Assembly: GCA_946221025.1 (NCBI GenBank)
Contig: CAMIMS010000036.1
Span: 1-18,045, forward strand
Source of the DNA: an uncultured Pseudoclavibacter sp.
GTDB taxonomy: Bacteria > Actinomycetota > Actinomycetes > Actinomycetales > Microbacteriaceae
Length of the DNA: 18,045 nucleotides
Direction: 5' to 3'
Shown: positions 1 through 8,550 of the stretch, one piece after another
Position numbering within the stretch: position 1 is the stretch's first letter
How the letters are laid out: every line of letters begins with the position of its first letter
Translations under genes and position numbers: made by a program
Notes under the pieces: generated by a model
The model's input: only the letters and a program-made list of their open reading frames with translations
The model's database searches: none
What the model was told of the DNA's origin: nothing

Positions 1-2835
1 CCGACCGAGACCTCGACGCCGACGAGCACGCCGTCGCCCACCGCGACCGCGACGCCCACCACTGCGCCGAGCCCGTCCGGTGCCACCCCGATCACCGAGA
101 TTCAGGGCGAGGGCGACACCTCACCCCTGAACGGCCAAACCGTCACGACCGAGGGCATCGTCACCGCCCAGTACCCGACCGGGGGACTGAACGGCTTCGT
201 CATCCAGATGCCCACCGGAGCCGAAGGTGTGGCCAAGCCAGCTGGCAGCGCATCCACGGGCCTGTTCGTGTATACCGGCAGCAACGCGACCCTGCAGCAG
301 GGCCTCAAGATCGGCGACTCGGTCCGGGTTCGCGGCAAGGTGGGCGAGTTCAACGGCCAGACCCAGATCAGCGCATCCACGGTCAATAAGCTCGCCAACT
401 CCCTCGGCACCGTCTCGCCGACCGCGATCCAGTACCCGCGCACCGACGAGGAGCGCGAGGGCTACGAAAGCATGCTCATCACGCTCACCGACGAGCTCAC
501 CGTCACCGACAACTACAACCTCAATCGATTCGGTGAGATTGGTCTTGCGATCGGCAGCCCCCTCGTCACGCCCACCGATGTCGGTGCGCCCGGGAGCCCG
601 GAGGCGGTGGAGCAGGCGATCAGCAACGCCTCCCGCGCGGTCACCCTCGATGACGGTGCAACCACCAACTACATGAGCGGCCCCGGCGCCGGTACGCCGA
701 TTCCGTACATCGACATCGACCGCCCCGTGACGGTCGGCGCGACCGCCACGCTCACCAAGCCCGTCATTCTCGGGTACTCGTTCCAGAGCTGGCGCCTGAA
801 CCCCACGGTTCCCGTCAACGGCACCAACCCGGCGGATGAACCGGTGAGCTTCGAACAGGTGCGCGAAGAGACCGTTCAGTACAAGGGCAACGACTTCACC
901 ATCGCCACCTTCAACGTGCTGAACTACTTCACCGCGCTCGGTGAAGACCACTGCAGCTCCTCACAGAACTACAAGGACCGCCAGGGCAACCCTGTCACCG
1001 CGAACGGCTGCCTGCCGCGCGGTGCCTGGAACGCCGAGAACCTGCAGCGTCAGCAGGCGAAGATCGTCGCCGCCATTAACGAAATGGATGCGGATGTGGT
1101 GGGCCTGGAGGAGGTTGAGAACTCGGCACGCTTCGGCAAGGATCGCGACCAGGCGCTCGCCACCCTCACCGCCGCGCTGAATGCGGCCGCTGGCTCCGAC
1201 AAGTGGGCGTACGTTCGCTCGCCGGGAGTCATTCCAGAATCCGGGAGCGACGTGATTCGCACCGCGTTCATCTACCAGCCTGAAAGCGTCGAGACCGTGG
1301 GCGAGTCGCGCATCCTCGACAACCCCAACTTCAAGAACGCCCGCGCCCCGCTCGCGCAAACGTTCCGCGAGAAGGTGAGCGGTCAGACGTTCAACGTGAT
1401 CGTGAACCATTTCAAGTCGAAGGGCGGATCGGGCACCGGCGACAACGAGAACCCCGACCAGAAGGTCGGCCCGGAGGCACGCACCGGCGGATGGAATGGA
1501 GATCGTACCCGTCAGGCGCAGGCGCTCGTGCAGTTCGCGCGCGAGGTCGAGCAGGCCGCGGGCACGAACGTCACGTTCCTCGTCGGCGACTTCAACTCGT
1601 ACGCGAAGGAGACCCCGGTCACCACGATCGAGCAGGCCGGATACGAGAAGGTGCACGGATCAACGGGCACCAAGGCCTCACACCGCGAACACAGCTACCT
1701 CTTCGGTGGCCAGGTCGGCTCCCTCGACCACATCTTCGCCTCGGCTGAGGCGCAGAAGTACCTGAACGGCACCGACATCTGGACGATCAACGCCTACGAG
1801 TCGATCGCCTACGAGTACACCCGCCACAACTACAACGTCGAGCAGTTCTACACGCCCGATGTCTACCGCTCCTCCGACCACAACCCGGGAATCGTGCGAC
1901 TGCAGTTCCCCGAGGACGAGCCGAACCTGCCCGAAACCGAGCGTGTGGCCGGAAACAACCGGTACCTGACCTCGGTGGAGCTTTCCAAGCGCTTCTCGAC
2001 GCCAGGAAAGCCCGTGTTCATCGTCGCGGGAGAGTCGTACCCGGATGCGCTGGCGGCGGGCCCCGCTGCCGCCTCGGTTGACGGGGCGATCCTGCTCGCG
2101 CTGCCGAATCGCCTCCTGCCCGAGACCAAGGCAGAGATTCAACGCCTGAATCCGAGCGAGGTCTTCATCATCGGTTCGGAGAAGACGCTGTCTGCCCAGG
2201 TCGAAGCGCAGGTGCGCCAGGCATCCGGCACTGCGCCGGTGACCCGCATCGCCGGCGCCGATCGCATCGACACCTCGGTGAAGATCGCCGAGCGCTTCTT
2301 CCCGGATGCAGAGCGCGCCCTCCTTGCGACCGGCTGGAACTACCCGGATGCGTTGAGCGCCTCAAGCGGCGGCACGCTCGCGGGGATTCCGGTGTTGCTG
2401 ACCACTGGCGACAAGCTGAACCCGCGCGTCGAGGCGTACCTTAAGCGATCGACCGTGACCCACGTTGACATCGTCGGTTCGCCGCGCTCGGTGTCGGACG
2501 ATGCAAAGCGTTCGGCGCTGTCGGCGAAGCCCGACATGAACGGCACGCGCATCGGTGGCGACAACCGCTACGCGACGAACTCGCTGGTGAACCAAACGTT
2601 CGGTGCCTTCGCGACGGGAAGCAGCATCGTCGTCGCCACCGGCGAGCGATTCCCCGACGCGCTCACCGCATCCATTGCCGTGAACGCGACGAAGTCGCCG
2701 CTCGTGCTCACCACCGGCACCTGCGTGGTCGAAGAGACGAGCGAGTACCTCGCCGCTCGCGTGTCGACGCACACGGTGATCGTTGGCTCGACGGATGCGG
2801 TTCGCGACGACTGGCGCGAGAACATTTGCAAGTAG
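1..2835 (+). CDS. Secreted ExeM/NucH-type endonuclease/exonuclease/phosphatase with three CWB2 repeats (5' partial)
   Basis: The reading frame is open from base 1, so the N-terminus and signal peptide lie outside; 944 residues are visible. It starts in a Thr/Pro/Ser linker (about 1-28), followed by an OB-fold-like region typical of NucH/ExeM proteins (about 30-125, with ITEIQGEGDTSPL). The endonuclease/exonuclease/phosphatase domain begins near residue 298. Its expected metal and catalytic motifs are present: TFNVLN (N305), GLEEVE (E371), NHFKSKGG (H470), GDFNSY (D530, N532), SLDHIF (D576, H577) and SSDHNPG (D626, H627). The family cleaves extracellular DNA or RNA. From about residue 646 to the end are three CWB2 (PF04122) repeats, which in other proteins bind wall polymers, so the enzyme is probably held in the cell wall. 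The C-terminal block is a paralogue of that in the 5'-nucleotidase gene at 3872. Family assignment is firm; the substrate (DNA or RNA) is not determined. Confidence 0.93.
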   Translation, partial: PTETSTPTSTPSPTATATPTTAPSPSGATPITEIQGEGDTSPLNGQTVTTEGIVTAQYPTGGLNGFVIQMPTGAEGVAKPAGSASTGLFVYTGSNATLQQGLKIGDSVRVRGKVGEFNGQTQISASTVNKLANSLGTVSPTAIQYPRTDEEREGYESMLITLTDELTVTDNYNLNRFGEIGLAIGSPLVTPTDVGAPGSPEAVEQAISNASRAVTLDDGATTNYMSGPGAGTPIPYIDIDRPVTVGATATLTKPVILGYSFQSWRLNPTVPVNGTNPADEPVSFEQVREETVQYKGNDFTIATFNVLNYFTALGEDHCSSSQNYKDRQGNPVTANGCLPRGAWNAENLQRQQAKIVAAINEMDADVVGLEEVENSARFGKDRDQALATLTAALNAAAGSDKWAYVRSPGVIPESGSDVIRTAFIYQPESVETVGESRILDNPNFKNARAPLAQTFREKVSGQTFNVIVNHFKSKGGSGTGDNENPDQKVGPEARTGGWNGDRTRQAQALVQFAREVEQAAGTNVTFLVGDFNSYAKETPVTTIEQAGYEKVHGSTGTKASHREHSYLFGGQVGSLDHIFASAEAQKYLNGTDIWTINAYESIAYEYTRHNYNVEQFYTPDVYRSSDHNPGIVRLQFPEDEPNLPETERVAGNNRYLTSVELSKRFSTPGKPVFIVAGESYPDALAAGPAAASVDGAILLALPNRLLPETKAEIQRLNPSEVFIIGSEKTLSAQVEAQVRQASGTAPVTRIAGADRIDTSVKIAERFFPDAERALLATGWNYPDALSASSGGTLAGIPVLLTTGDKLNPRVEAYLKRSTVTHVDIVGSPRSVSDDAKRSALSAKPDMNGTRIGGDNRYATNSLVNQTFGAFATGSSIVVATGERFPDALTASIAVNATKSPLVLTTGTCVVEETSEYLAARVSTHTVIVGSTDAVRDDWRENICK
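1936..2832 (+). repeat. Three tandem CWB2 (PF04122) repeats, C-terminus of the nuclease
   Basis: Three units of about 100 residues begin near bases 1942 (RVAGNNRY), 2245 (RIAGADRI) and 2551 (RIGGDNRY). Each has the family pattern of R-[VIL]-[AG]-G-x-[ND]-R, then a PDAL box and a later VGS-type turn. Unit 2 resembles unit 2 of the nucleotidase block, and unit 3 resembles its unit 3, including the TTGTCVV motif and the final ICK. Confidence 0.9.
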
Positions 2836-2870
2836 GGATGCGTGGCCACTAGTCGCGAATGAAACGACCG

Positions 2871-2900
2871 GATGGGCGTCGGCTTCGGCCGGCGCCCATC
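2871..2900 (+). terminator. Hairpin terminator after the nuclease gene
   Basis: A 12-bp stem with one G-T wobble closes on a C(TTCG)G tetraloop, 35 nt after the stop codon. UUCG loops are very stable. No long T tract follows, which is common for high-GC actinobacterial terminators. Confidence 0.75.
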
Positions 2901-2986
2901 GGCGTTCTCATCCCTGCACAGCAGATGCATTGCATCACTTTGGTAACTCTCCGCGAGTGGCTGCTCTGATGAGGTGAACGGCTGGT

Positions 2987-2992
2987 TACCGT
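2987..2992 (+). promoter_or_regulatory. -10 box (TACCGT) for a leaderless start
   Basis: TACCGT fits TANNNT and its last T is 6 nt from the ATG at 2999, which puts the expected transcription start on the start codon. There is no purine-rich Shine-Dalgarno sequence before this ATG. No convincing -35 was found. The same geometry recurs at three other genes in the window. Confidence 0.55.
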
Positions 2993-2998
2993 GAGCGC

Positions 2999-3796
2999 AT
3001 GGTGGCAGGACGAGACCGGGATGCGCGCGAATCGCGCTCGGCGACACCCGTAAGGAGTGCGGGCGCGGGCCGTGTGCGCGCATCCGCCGCCGACACGTTC
3101 GAGACCGAAGAAGTGCCGCGCGTGCCCGCCGCCCCTGCGCGGGCGCTTCCCCCGGAGGTGTATCGACGGCGCCGAATCGGCGCGCTCATGATCGTCGCAC
3201 TGCTCTTGGCGCTCACCTGGTTCGCGATCTCGCTGTTCACGGGGCGTGGAGGCGAAGAGCCGGCACCGGCAGCCGAACCGACCGCCACCGAAACCGCCAC
3301 CCCGACGCCGACCCCCACTCGGGTGCGGCCCGAGGACGTCGCTCCGAAGCGAACGACCGAGGCGACGCCCGAAGCTGCGCCGACGCCCGAGCGGCCGGTC
3401 CCCTGCACCGCGGCGGATGTGACCGTCACCGCGAAGCTGAACGCGGAATCGTTCGCGCCCGACCAGAAGCCGCAGCTCGCGCTCGAACTGACCAACCGCT
3501 CGGGCCACGCCTGCGTCATCAACGCCGGCACCTCGGCCCAGAAGTACGAGATCACTAGCGGCAGTGACCTCATCTGGGATTCGACCCACTGCATGACCGA
3601 TCCGCAGCTGATGTACGTCGCGTTGCAGCCCGGTGAGACGAAATCCGCGCCGTCGTTCGAATGGGTGCGTGAGCGCTCGACGCCGGAGAGCTGTCAGGTT
3701 GCGCGCCCGGCCGCGATCGGCGGGGGAGCGACATACACGGTCGTGGCGACGGTCGACTCCATCCAGTCGGCGCCGCTGTCATTCGTTTTGGAGTAA
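2999..3796 (+). CDS. Single-pass membrane protein with Pro/Thr linker and Cys-containing extracytoplasmic domain
   Basis: This 265-residue protein has a charged N-terminal cytoplasmic part (about 1-58, ending in YRRRR), one transmembrane helix (about 60-81), a Pro/Thr/Glu linker (about 86-134) and an extracytoplasmic domain (about 135-265). That domain holds four cysteines (C136, C172, C198, C232), enough for two disulfides. Its core (ALELTNRS near 161-168, then IWDS, LQPGET and FEW) reads like an Ig-like beta sandwich of the DUF4232 or BsuPI type; this is resemblance only. Arg residues before the helix predict an N-in, C-out topology. The gene sits between two CWB2 surface enzymes on the same strand, 163 nt after the nuclease stop and 75 nt before the nucleotidase start, but appears to have its own leaderless promoter. 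No enzymatic motif is visible. A role in envelope stress or in assisting the neighbouring exoenzymes would be speculation. Confidence 0.85.
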   Translation: MVAGRDRDARESRSATPVRSAGAGRVRASAADTFETEEVPRVPAAPARALPPEVYRRRRIGALMIVALLLALTWFAISLFTGRGGEEPAPAAEPTATETATPTPTPTRVRPEDVAPKRTTEATPEAAPTPERPVPCTAADVTVTAKLNAESFAPDQKPQLALELTNRSGHACVINAGTSAQKYEITSGSDLIWDSTHCMTDPQLMYVALQPGETKSAPSFEWVRERSTPESCQVARPAAIGGGATYTVVATVDSIQSAPLSFVLE

Positions 3797-3816
3797 TCGA
3801 GCGTTCACCCTCGGGA

Positions 3817-3866
3817 TACGGTCCGTTGGTTTGCTTGGGATGCCAAACCCGCCGTTCTCGAAGGAG
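3817..3866 (+). promoter_or_regulatory. Putative promoter, leader hairpin and Shine-Dalgarno of the 5'-nucleotidase gene
   Basis: TACGGT (3817-3822) could be a -10 box; its -35 is unclear. GGTTTG (3828-3833) and CAAACC (3844-3849) form an inverted repeat with a 10-nt loop inside the predicted leader. AAGGAG (3861-3866) lies 5 nt before the GTG start at 3872 and decides that start. Confidence 0.45.
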
Positions 3867-3871
3867 ACACT

Positions 3872-6838
3872 GTGATTTCGCCCAAACGAGTGCTCGGATC
3901 GGGGGTGGCTGGCGTTGCCGCCATTGCCCTCACGGTCTCGGGCTTCGCGCTGTCGACCCAGGCCGCGGTCGTCTCGCCCGACATCATCAAGCCGACCGCC
4001 GGAACCACCCAGATCAACCTCATCGGATTCAACGACTTCCACGGCCGCATCGCCCCTGGCGCCGTGAAGGACGGCACGCAGGCTCCGAGCACGCCTGAGC
4101 TGTTCGCATCCACCGTGTTCCAGGCGCAGAACGCCTTCGGCGCCGACAAGAGCATCGTCATCAGCAACGGTGACGCCGTGGGCGCGTCGATCTTCGAATC
4201 GGCCGTTCAGAAGGATGAGCCGACCATCGATGTCCTGAACGCCATGGGCGTGCAGGTGTACACGCAGGGCAACCACGAGTTCGACGGCGGCGCCGACGAT
4301 GCGGAGAACCGCATCGCCCCGCGCACCGGCGGCCACGACCTCGCCGCGAACGTGCTGAACGATCGCGGCGAGCGCCCGTTCAAGAGCTACGCCACCTTCG
4401 AAGTGAGCGGCTTCACGGTGGCCGTTGTCGGTGCGGTCACGAAGGACGTTCCGGGCCTTGTCTCACCTGACGGCATCAAGGGCTACACCTTTGAAGACCC
4501 GGTCGCCGCGGTGAACCGGGTGACGGATGAGCTGACCGATGGTGACCCCGCGAACGGTGAAGCGCAGATCATCATCGCCTCGTACCACGAGGGTGGCCCC
4601 ATCGCGGGCAGCGACAAGTTCGAGCAGAACATGCAGAACGACGTGTTCAAGCACATCGTGAACGACACGTCGCCGAAGGTCGCCGCGATCTACAACGCGC
4701 ACACGCACATGCCGTACGCCTACGACGCGCCCGTGCCCGGTGGCTCCACCCGCCCGGTCGTGCAGTCGAACTCGTACGCGGGTTCGAGCCGTGGCGACGC
4801 GGCCGCGATCGGCCAGATCGTGCTGACCGTTGACGCACAGGGCAAGGTCACCGCCGCCGAGTCATCGCTCGTGCCGCTCGCACAGTCGATCCCGGCGGAG
4901 CTCGCGGGAGATTCGCGCCTCGCCGAGATCAAGCGCATCGTGGATGAATCCGCCGTGCGCGCGAACGAGCTCGGTAAGCGTGAGATCGGTACGCAGTCGC
5001 AGGACATCACCCGCGCGAAGGTGTGCGAGGGCGGCTTCACGAACTACAACGAGGCCGGCCAGCTCATTGGCTGCGACCCGGTGAAAACGCCCGATGACCG
5101 CGCGCAGGAGTCGTCGCTTGGGCGCCTGGTCGCGAACTCGATGCACGAGGCGGTTGCCGAGACCGGCCGCGAGGTCGATGTCGCCCTCATGAACCCGGGT
5201 GGTCTGCGCGCCGATATTTCGAATGACGACGGCAAGATCACCTACCGCGAAGCCGCCGCCGTGCTGCCCTTCGCGAACACCATCACGCACGTGCAGCTCG
5301 ACGGCGCCTCGCTCAAGCAGGTGCTCGAGGAGCAGTGGCAGCCCGACGGAAGCTCACGCCCGTACTTGCAGTTGGGCATCTCCGACAACCTCACCTACGC
5401 CGCCGACCCGTCTCGCGAGCGTGGCGACCGCATCACCGCGGTGACGATCGGTGGTGAGCCGCTGGACCCGGCCCGCGTCTACAACATCGCGACGCCGAAC
5501 TTCCTCGCATCGGGCGGTGACAACTTCGCGTCGTTCACGAACGCGAAGTCGGTGACCGACACGGGGCTCATCGACCTTGAGTCGTTCGTGAACTGGATCC
5601 AGGCCAAGGGCTCGATCGATGCACCGATCAACCGCGCCGGCGTGAACGTCGGCGGTTACCAGCCGAACATGCAGGTCGCGGCGGGCGGCTCGATCGCGCT
5701 CGAGGTGGGCCGGATGGACCTGAACTCGCTCGCGCACATCCGCTCGAACGCAGTGATCGCGAAGCTCGAGGGTGGCGACATCAACGAAGAGCTCGGCATG
5801 GCCGAGATCTCGGGTGAGCCGCAGAAGCTTGAGCTGACCGTGCCCCGTAACGTTCCGGCGGGGAACTACAGCGTGAAGCTCTACTCGATCGGAAGCGACA
5901 CCGTCGTGACCCTGCCGGTCGAGGTGACCGACTTCCCGAGCGAGACGCAGCGCCTTGCCGGCCCCAACCGCTACGAGTCGGCGGTCGCCGTCTCACAGCA
6001 GCACGGCATCGTCGGCAACCCCGTGTTCCTGGCAACCGGTGAGCGGCCTGCGGATGCGCTCGCGGCCGGACCCGCGGCTGCATCCGTTGACGGATCGCTG
6101 CTGCTGACCCCGCCCACCCAGATGCTCCCGTCGGTTGCTGGTGAGATCAAGCGCCTGCAGCCCTCGACGATCTACGTGATCGGTGACGAGAAGACCATCA
6201 CGAGCACCGTGGTGAAGAAGGCCCTCGACGCCACCGGTGGCAAAGCGGAGATCGTGCGCATCGGCGGCGCAAACCGGGTGGAGACCTCGGTGAAGATCGC
6301 CGAGAAGTTCTTCCCCGAGGCTGAGGGCGCGTACATCGCGAACGGTTGGACCTTCGCGGATGCGCTGAGCGCCTCCTCGGCGGGAGCGCTCGAGAACCGC
6401 CCGGTGCTGCTCACGCAGGTTGACACGCTTTCGGCACCGATCCTCCCGCAGGTGAAGAAGCTGAAGACGGTCACGCTGGTCGGTTCGGAGCGCGCGGTGA
6501 GCGCCGCGGTTGAGAGCGCGATTCGCGCGGCGAACTCGGAGCTGCAGGTTGCCCGCGGCGCCGGTGAGAACCGCTACGAGACGAACATCTCGCTCAACGA
6601 GGCCGTTGCTGGCCGCAACCCCGAGCACATCGTGGTCGCGACCGGCGAGAAGTTCCCCGACGCGCTCGTTGCGTCGGTGATCGTTGACCGCCTGAACGCG
6701 CCGCTCGTGCTCACCACCGGTACCTGCGTGGTCCAGCGCACGAGCGACTACCTGACGAATGCGACGCCGTACAACGCGCACATTGTGGGCGATGACAAGA
6801 GCGTTGCTGACAACTGGAACAGCACGATCTGCAAGTAG
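3872..6838 (+). CDS. Secreted UshA-type 5'-nucleotidase / cyclic phosphodiesterase with three CWB2 repeats
   Basis: The protein has 988 residues from a GTG start with a strong Shine-Dalgarno. A Sec signal peptide (about 1-31, cleavage near STQA/A) is followed by a calcineurin-like metallophosphatase domain (about 46-330). Dinuclear metal motifs are NDFH (D55, H57), NGD (D101), GNHEFD (N134, H135), YHEGG (H239) and AHTH (H277, H279). The 5'-nucleotidase C-terminal domain (about 370-575) has NPGGLR (441-446) and SGGDNF (547-552), the loop that stacks on the nucleobase in UshA. An Ig-like linker (about 600-688) leads to three CWB2 repeats (about 691-988). The family hydrolyses 5'-nucleotides, and often 2',3'-cyclic nucleotides, to nucleoside and phosphate outside the cell. 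Together with the nuclease upstream it could recover phosphate and nucleosides from nucleic acids at the wall. The exact substrate range cannot be read from sequence. Confidence 0.95.
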   Translation: MISPKRVLGSGVAGVAAIALTVSGFALSTQAAVVSPDIIKPTAGTTQINLIGFNDFHGRIAPGAVKDGTQAPSTPELFASTVFQAQNAFGADKSIVISNGDAVGASIFESAVQKDEPTIDVLNAMGVQVYTQGNHEFDGGADDAENRIAPRTGGHDLAANVLNDRGERPFKSYATFEVSGFTVAVVGAVTKDVPGLVSPDGIKGYTFEDPVAAVNRVTDELTDGDPANGEAQIIIASYHEGGPIAGSDKFEQNMQNDVFKHIVNDTSPKVAAIYNAHTHMPYAYDAPVPGGSTRPVVQSNSYAGSSRGDAAAIGQIVLTVDAQGKVTAAESSLVPLAQSIPAELAGDSRLAEIKRIVDESAVRANELGKREIGTQSQDITRAKVCEGGFTNYNEAGQLIGCDPVKTPDDRAQESSLGRLVANSMHEAVAETGREVDVALMNPGGLRADISNDDGKITYREAAAVLPFANTITHVQLDGASLKQVLEEQWQPDGSSRPYLQLGISDNLTYAADPSRERGDRITAVTIGGEPLDPARVYNIATPNFLASGGDNFASFTNAKSVTDTGLIDLESFVNWIQAKGSIDAPINRAGVNVGGYQPNMQVAAGGSIALEVGRMDLNSLAHIRSNAVIAKLEGGDINEELGMAEISGEPQKLELTVPRNVPAGNYSVKLYSIGSDTVVTLPVEVTDFPSETQRLAGPNRYESAVAVSQQHGIVGNPVFLATGERPADALAAGPAAASVDGSLLLTPPTQMLPSVAGEIKRLQPSTIYVIGDEKTITSTVVKKALDATGGKAEIVRIGGANRVETSVKIAEKFFPEAEGAYIANGWTFADALSASSAGALENRPVLLTQVDTLSAPILPQVKKLKTVTLVGSERAVSAAVESAIRAANSELQVARGAGENRYETNISLNEAVAGRNPEHIVVATGEKFPDALVASVIVDRLNAPLVLTTGTCVVQRTSDYLTNATPYNAHIVGDDKSVADNWNSTICK
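5942..6835 (+). repeat. Three tandem CWB2 (PF04122) repeats, C-terminus of the 5'-nucleotidase
   Basis: Units begin near bases 5951 (RLAGPNRY), 6257 (RIGGANRV) and 6557 (RGAGENRY). The block matches the nuclease block unit for unit. Bases 6701-6733 are identical to 2698-2730 except for one base. Confidence 0.9.
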
Positions 6839-6847
6839 CTGATCTGG

Positions 6848-6879
6848 CGAGGGCCCCGACCGGTCGGTCGGGGCCCTCG
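6848..6879 (+). terminator. Strong hairpin terminator after the 5'-nucleotidase gene
   Basis: A perfect 14-bp GC-rich stem (6848-6861 with 6866-6879) closes on a GGTC loop and is followed by TTGCGTTT. It starts 10 nt after the stop codon. Confidence 0.9.
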
Positions 6880-6948
6880 TTGCGTTTCGCTGAGGGCGTG
6901 CGGGTACGCAACATCGCCCATTGAGTACGCGTGACGACGGCGAACGCC

Positions 6949-7004
6949 GGATGCGCGTGCCCGCAGAGACCACGGCGGATGCACGTGACCGCCGGGACCA
7001 CGAC
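6949..7004. repeat. Two contiguous 28-nt direct repeats
   Basis: 6949-6976 and 6977-7004 abut exactly and match at 23 of 28 bases; both begin GGATGC and share GACCACG. They lie in the gap of about 200 nt between the nucleotidase gene and the radA stop. A 7-bp hairpin (7011-7017 with 7022-7028, loop TGTT) follows and might end radA transcription on the other strand, though it has no T tract. No gene was found in this gap. Confidence 0.6.
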
Positions 7005-7040
7005 GCGTGAGCGTCGATGTTTCGACGCGTTTGCCGCGGT

Positions 7041-8387
7041 CTATGCCTCCGCAACGGCCCGCGCGGCGAGCGCCTCCTGTAGTGCCCGGCTCACCGTCTT
7101 CATCGATGGGTCGATCGCCCGTTCGAACCCGACCCGCTTTGCTTCGCTCTCACGCATCTGCGACTGGGTGACCCGGCGAATCTCGCCCGCGAGCGACACT
7201 TCGCCGAACACGACCGTGCCCGGACGAAGCGGGCGGTTCATCGCCGCCGAGGCGATGCTGGCCGCGATCGCGAGGTCGGCCGCGGGCTCCGCGAGTTTCA
7301 CCCCGCCAACTGTTGAGACGTACACGTCGCACTGGCCGAGCTTGATGCCCACGCGCCGTTCCAGCACGGCGATCAGCATCGCCACGCGGGAGCTATCGAC
7401 GCCGTTCGTGACCCGCCGGGGGTTTGGGGCCTGCGTGGGCACAACGAGCGACTGCACTTCGACCGGCAGGGCCCGGCGCCCTTCGAGCGCCACCGTCACG
7501 CAGGTGCCGCTCACGGGCTCACCCCGCTCGCTCACGAACAGGCCCGATGGATCGGGAACTTCGCGCATCCCATCCGTGGCCATTTCAAAGCAGCCGACCT
7601 CATCGGTTGGGCCGAAGCGGTTCTTGAGCGTGCGCACGAAACGAAGCCCGGTATGCCGGTCACCCTCAATGTGCGCAACGACATCAACGAGGTGCTCGAG
7701 CACACGGGGGCCGGCAACCTGACCGTCTTTCGTGACGTGGCCGATCATGATGACCGGCAGCTCTCGCGTTTTCGCGAGGCGGATGAGGGCGGATGCGACC
7801 TCTCGCACCTGGCTCGGTTGCCCGGCGAGGGCATCGAGTTCGGCGGATGCGACCGTTTGCACCGAGTCGACGATGAGCAGCGCCGGGTCGGTTGCTTCAA
7901 CCTGGCCGAGCACCGTTGCGAGGTCGGATTCGCTCGCGAGGTAGAGCGTTTCGTGCAGCGCTCCGGTGCGCTCGGCCCGCAGCCGCACCTGGCTCGCGGA
8001 CTCTTCGGCTGAGACGTAGAGCACTTTCTCGCCGGTGGAGGCGACGCGCGAGGCGGTTTCGAGCAGGAGCGTTGACTTGCCCACCCCCGGTTCGCCGGAA
8101 AGCAAAATGGCTGCACCGGGAACAATGCCTCCGCCGAGCACCCGGTCGAGTTCGCCGACACCGCTTGGCCGGTGCGTGACCGAGTCAAGCGGCATCTCAG
8201 TGATGGGCCTCGCGCGACGCGCGGCGGGCACAGCGGCTGCCTGGAGAGAACCGGCCGTGCGGCTTTCGAAGCGGTCGACGAGCGTTCCCCACGCCTGGCA
8301 CTCCGGGCACTGGCCATGCCATTTCAGGCTCTCGCCACCGCATTCGGTGCAGACAAATTGCGGTGCTTTATCGCGGGTTTTGGCCAT
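7041..8387 (-). CDS. radA: DNA repair protein RadA (Sms)
   Basis: The protein has 448 residues, the usual RadA length. RadA is a RecA-like ATPase/helicase that promotes branch migration in homologous recombination. Seen in order: an N-terminal C4 zinc finger (C13, C16, C27, C30), Walker A GEPGVGKST (98-106), Walker B LLIVD (ending D174), the RadA-specific KNRFG motif (255-259), and a C-terminal Lon-protease-like domain (about 290-448). All key residues are intact. The ATG has no Shine-Dalgarno; TAGCCT ends 6 nt upstream, so the mRNA is probably leaderless. It is transcribed divergently from the lipid-kinase gene. No disA or other usual radA partner is next to it here. Confidence 0.97.
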   Translation of the reverse strand: MAKTRDKAPQFVCTECGGESLKWHGQCPECQAWGTLVDRFESRTAGSLQAAAVPAARRARPITEMPLDSVTHRPSGVGELDRVLGGGIVPGAAILLSGEPGVGKSTLLLETASRVASTGEKVLYVSAEESASQVRLRAERTGALHETLYLASESDLATVLGQVEATDPALLIVDSVQTVASAELDALAGQPSQVREVASALIRLAKTRELPVIMIGHVTKDGQVAGPRVLEHLVDVVAHIEGDRHTGLRFVRTLKNRFGPTDEVGCFEMATDGMREVPDPSGLFVSERGEPVSGTCVTVALEGRRALPVEVQSLVVPTQAPNPRRVTNGVDSSRVAMLIAVLERRVGIKLGQCDVYVSTVGGVKLAEPAADLAIAASIASAAMNRPLRPGTVVFGEVSLAGEIRRVTQSQMRESEAKRVGFERAIDPSMKTVSRALQEALAARAVAEA

Positions 8388-8393
8388 GAAACG

Positions 8394-8399
8394 AGGCTA
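8394..8399 (-). promoter_or_regulatory. -10 box (TAGCCT) for leaderless radA
   Basis: On the - strand TAGCCT is followed by 6 nt (CGTTTC) and the radA ATG. A weak TTCGGA lies 17 nt further upstream and could serve as -35. No Shine-Dalgarno is present. Confidence 0.55.
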
Positions 8400-8550
8400 C
8401 GGGGCACCACTGACATTCCGAACGTCGGCGCGATCCGTGCCCTTTCGAACCCGTCACAGGGACGCGATACTGCCCGTGCGCATCCCGATTCAAAGCAGCC
8501 GCATCATTCACAACGTTCACTCGTGCGTTCGCGAATCCCGTGAAAGTGCA

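Noticed and set aside
121..951. Open frame of 276 codons on the - strand opposite the nuclease gene
   Set aside because: Shadow frame of a gene whose + strand translation has a full set of family motifs.
1936..6835. CRISPR-like or large DNA repeat
   Set aside because: The repetition is at protein level (CWB2 domains of about 100 residues); there are no short identical repeats with regular spacers anywhere in the window.
5993..7054. Open frame of 353 codons on the - strand opposite the CWB2 repeats and terminator
   Set aside because: Arg-rich shadow of the nucleotidase gene that crosses the strong terminator hairpin; no domain or Shine-Dalgarno.
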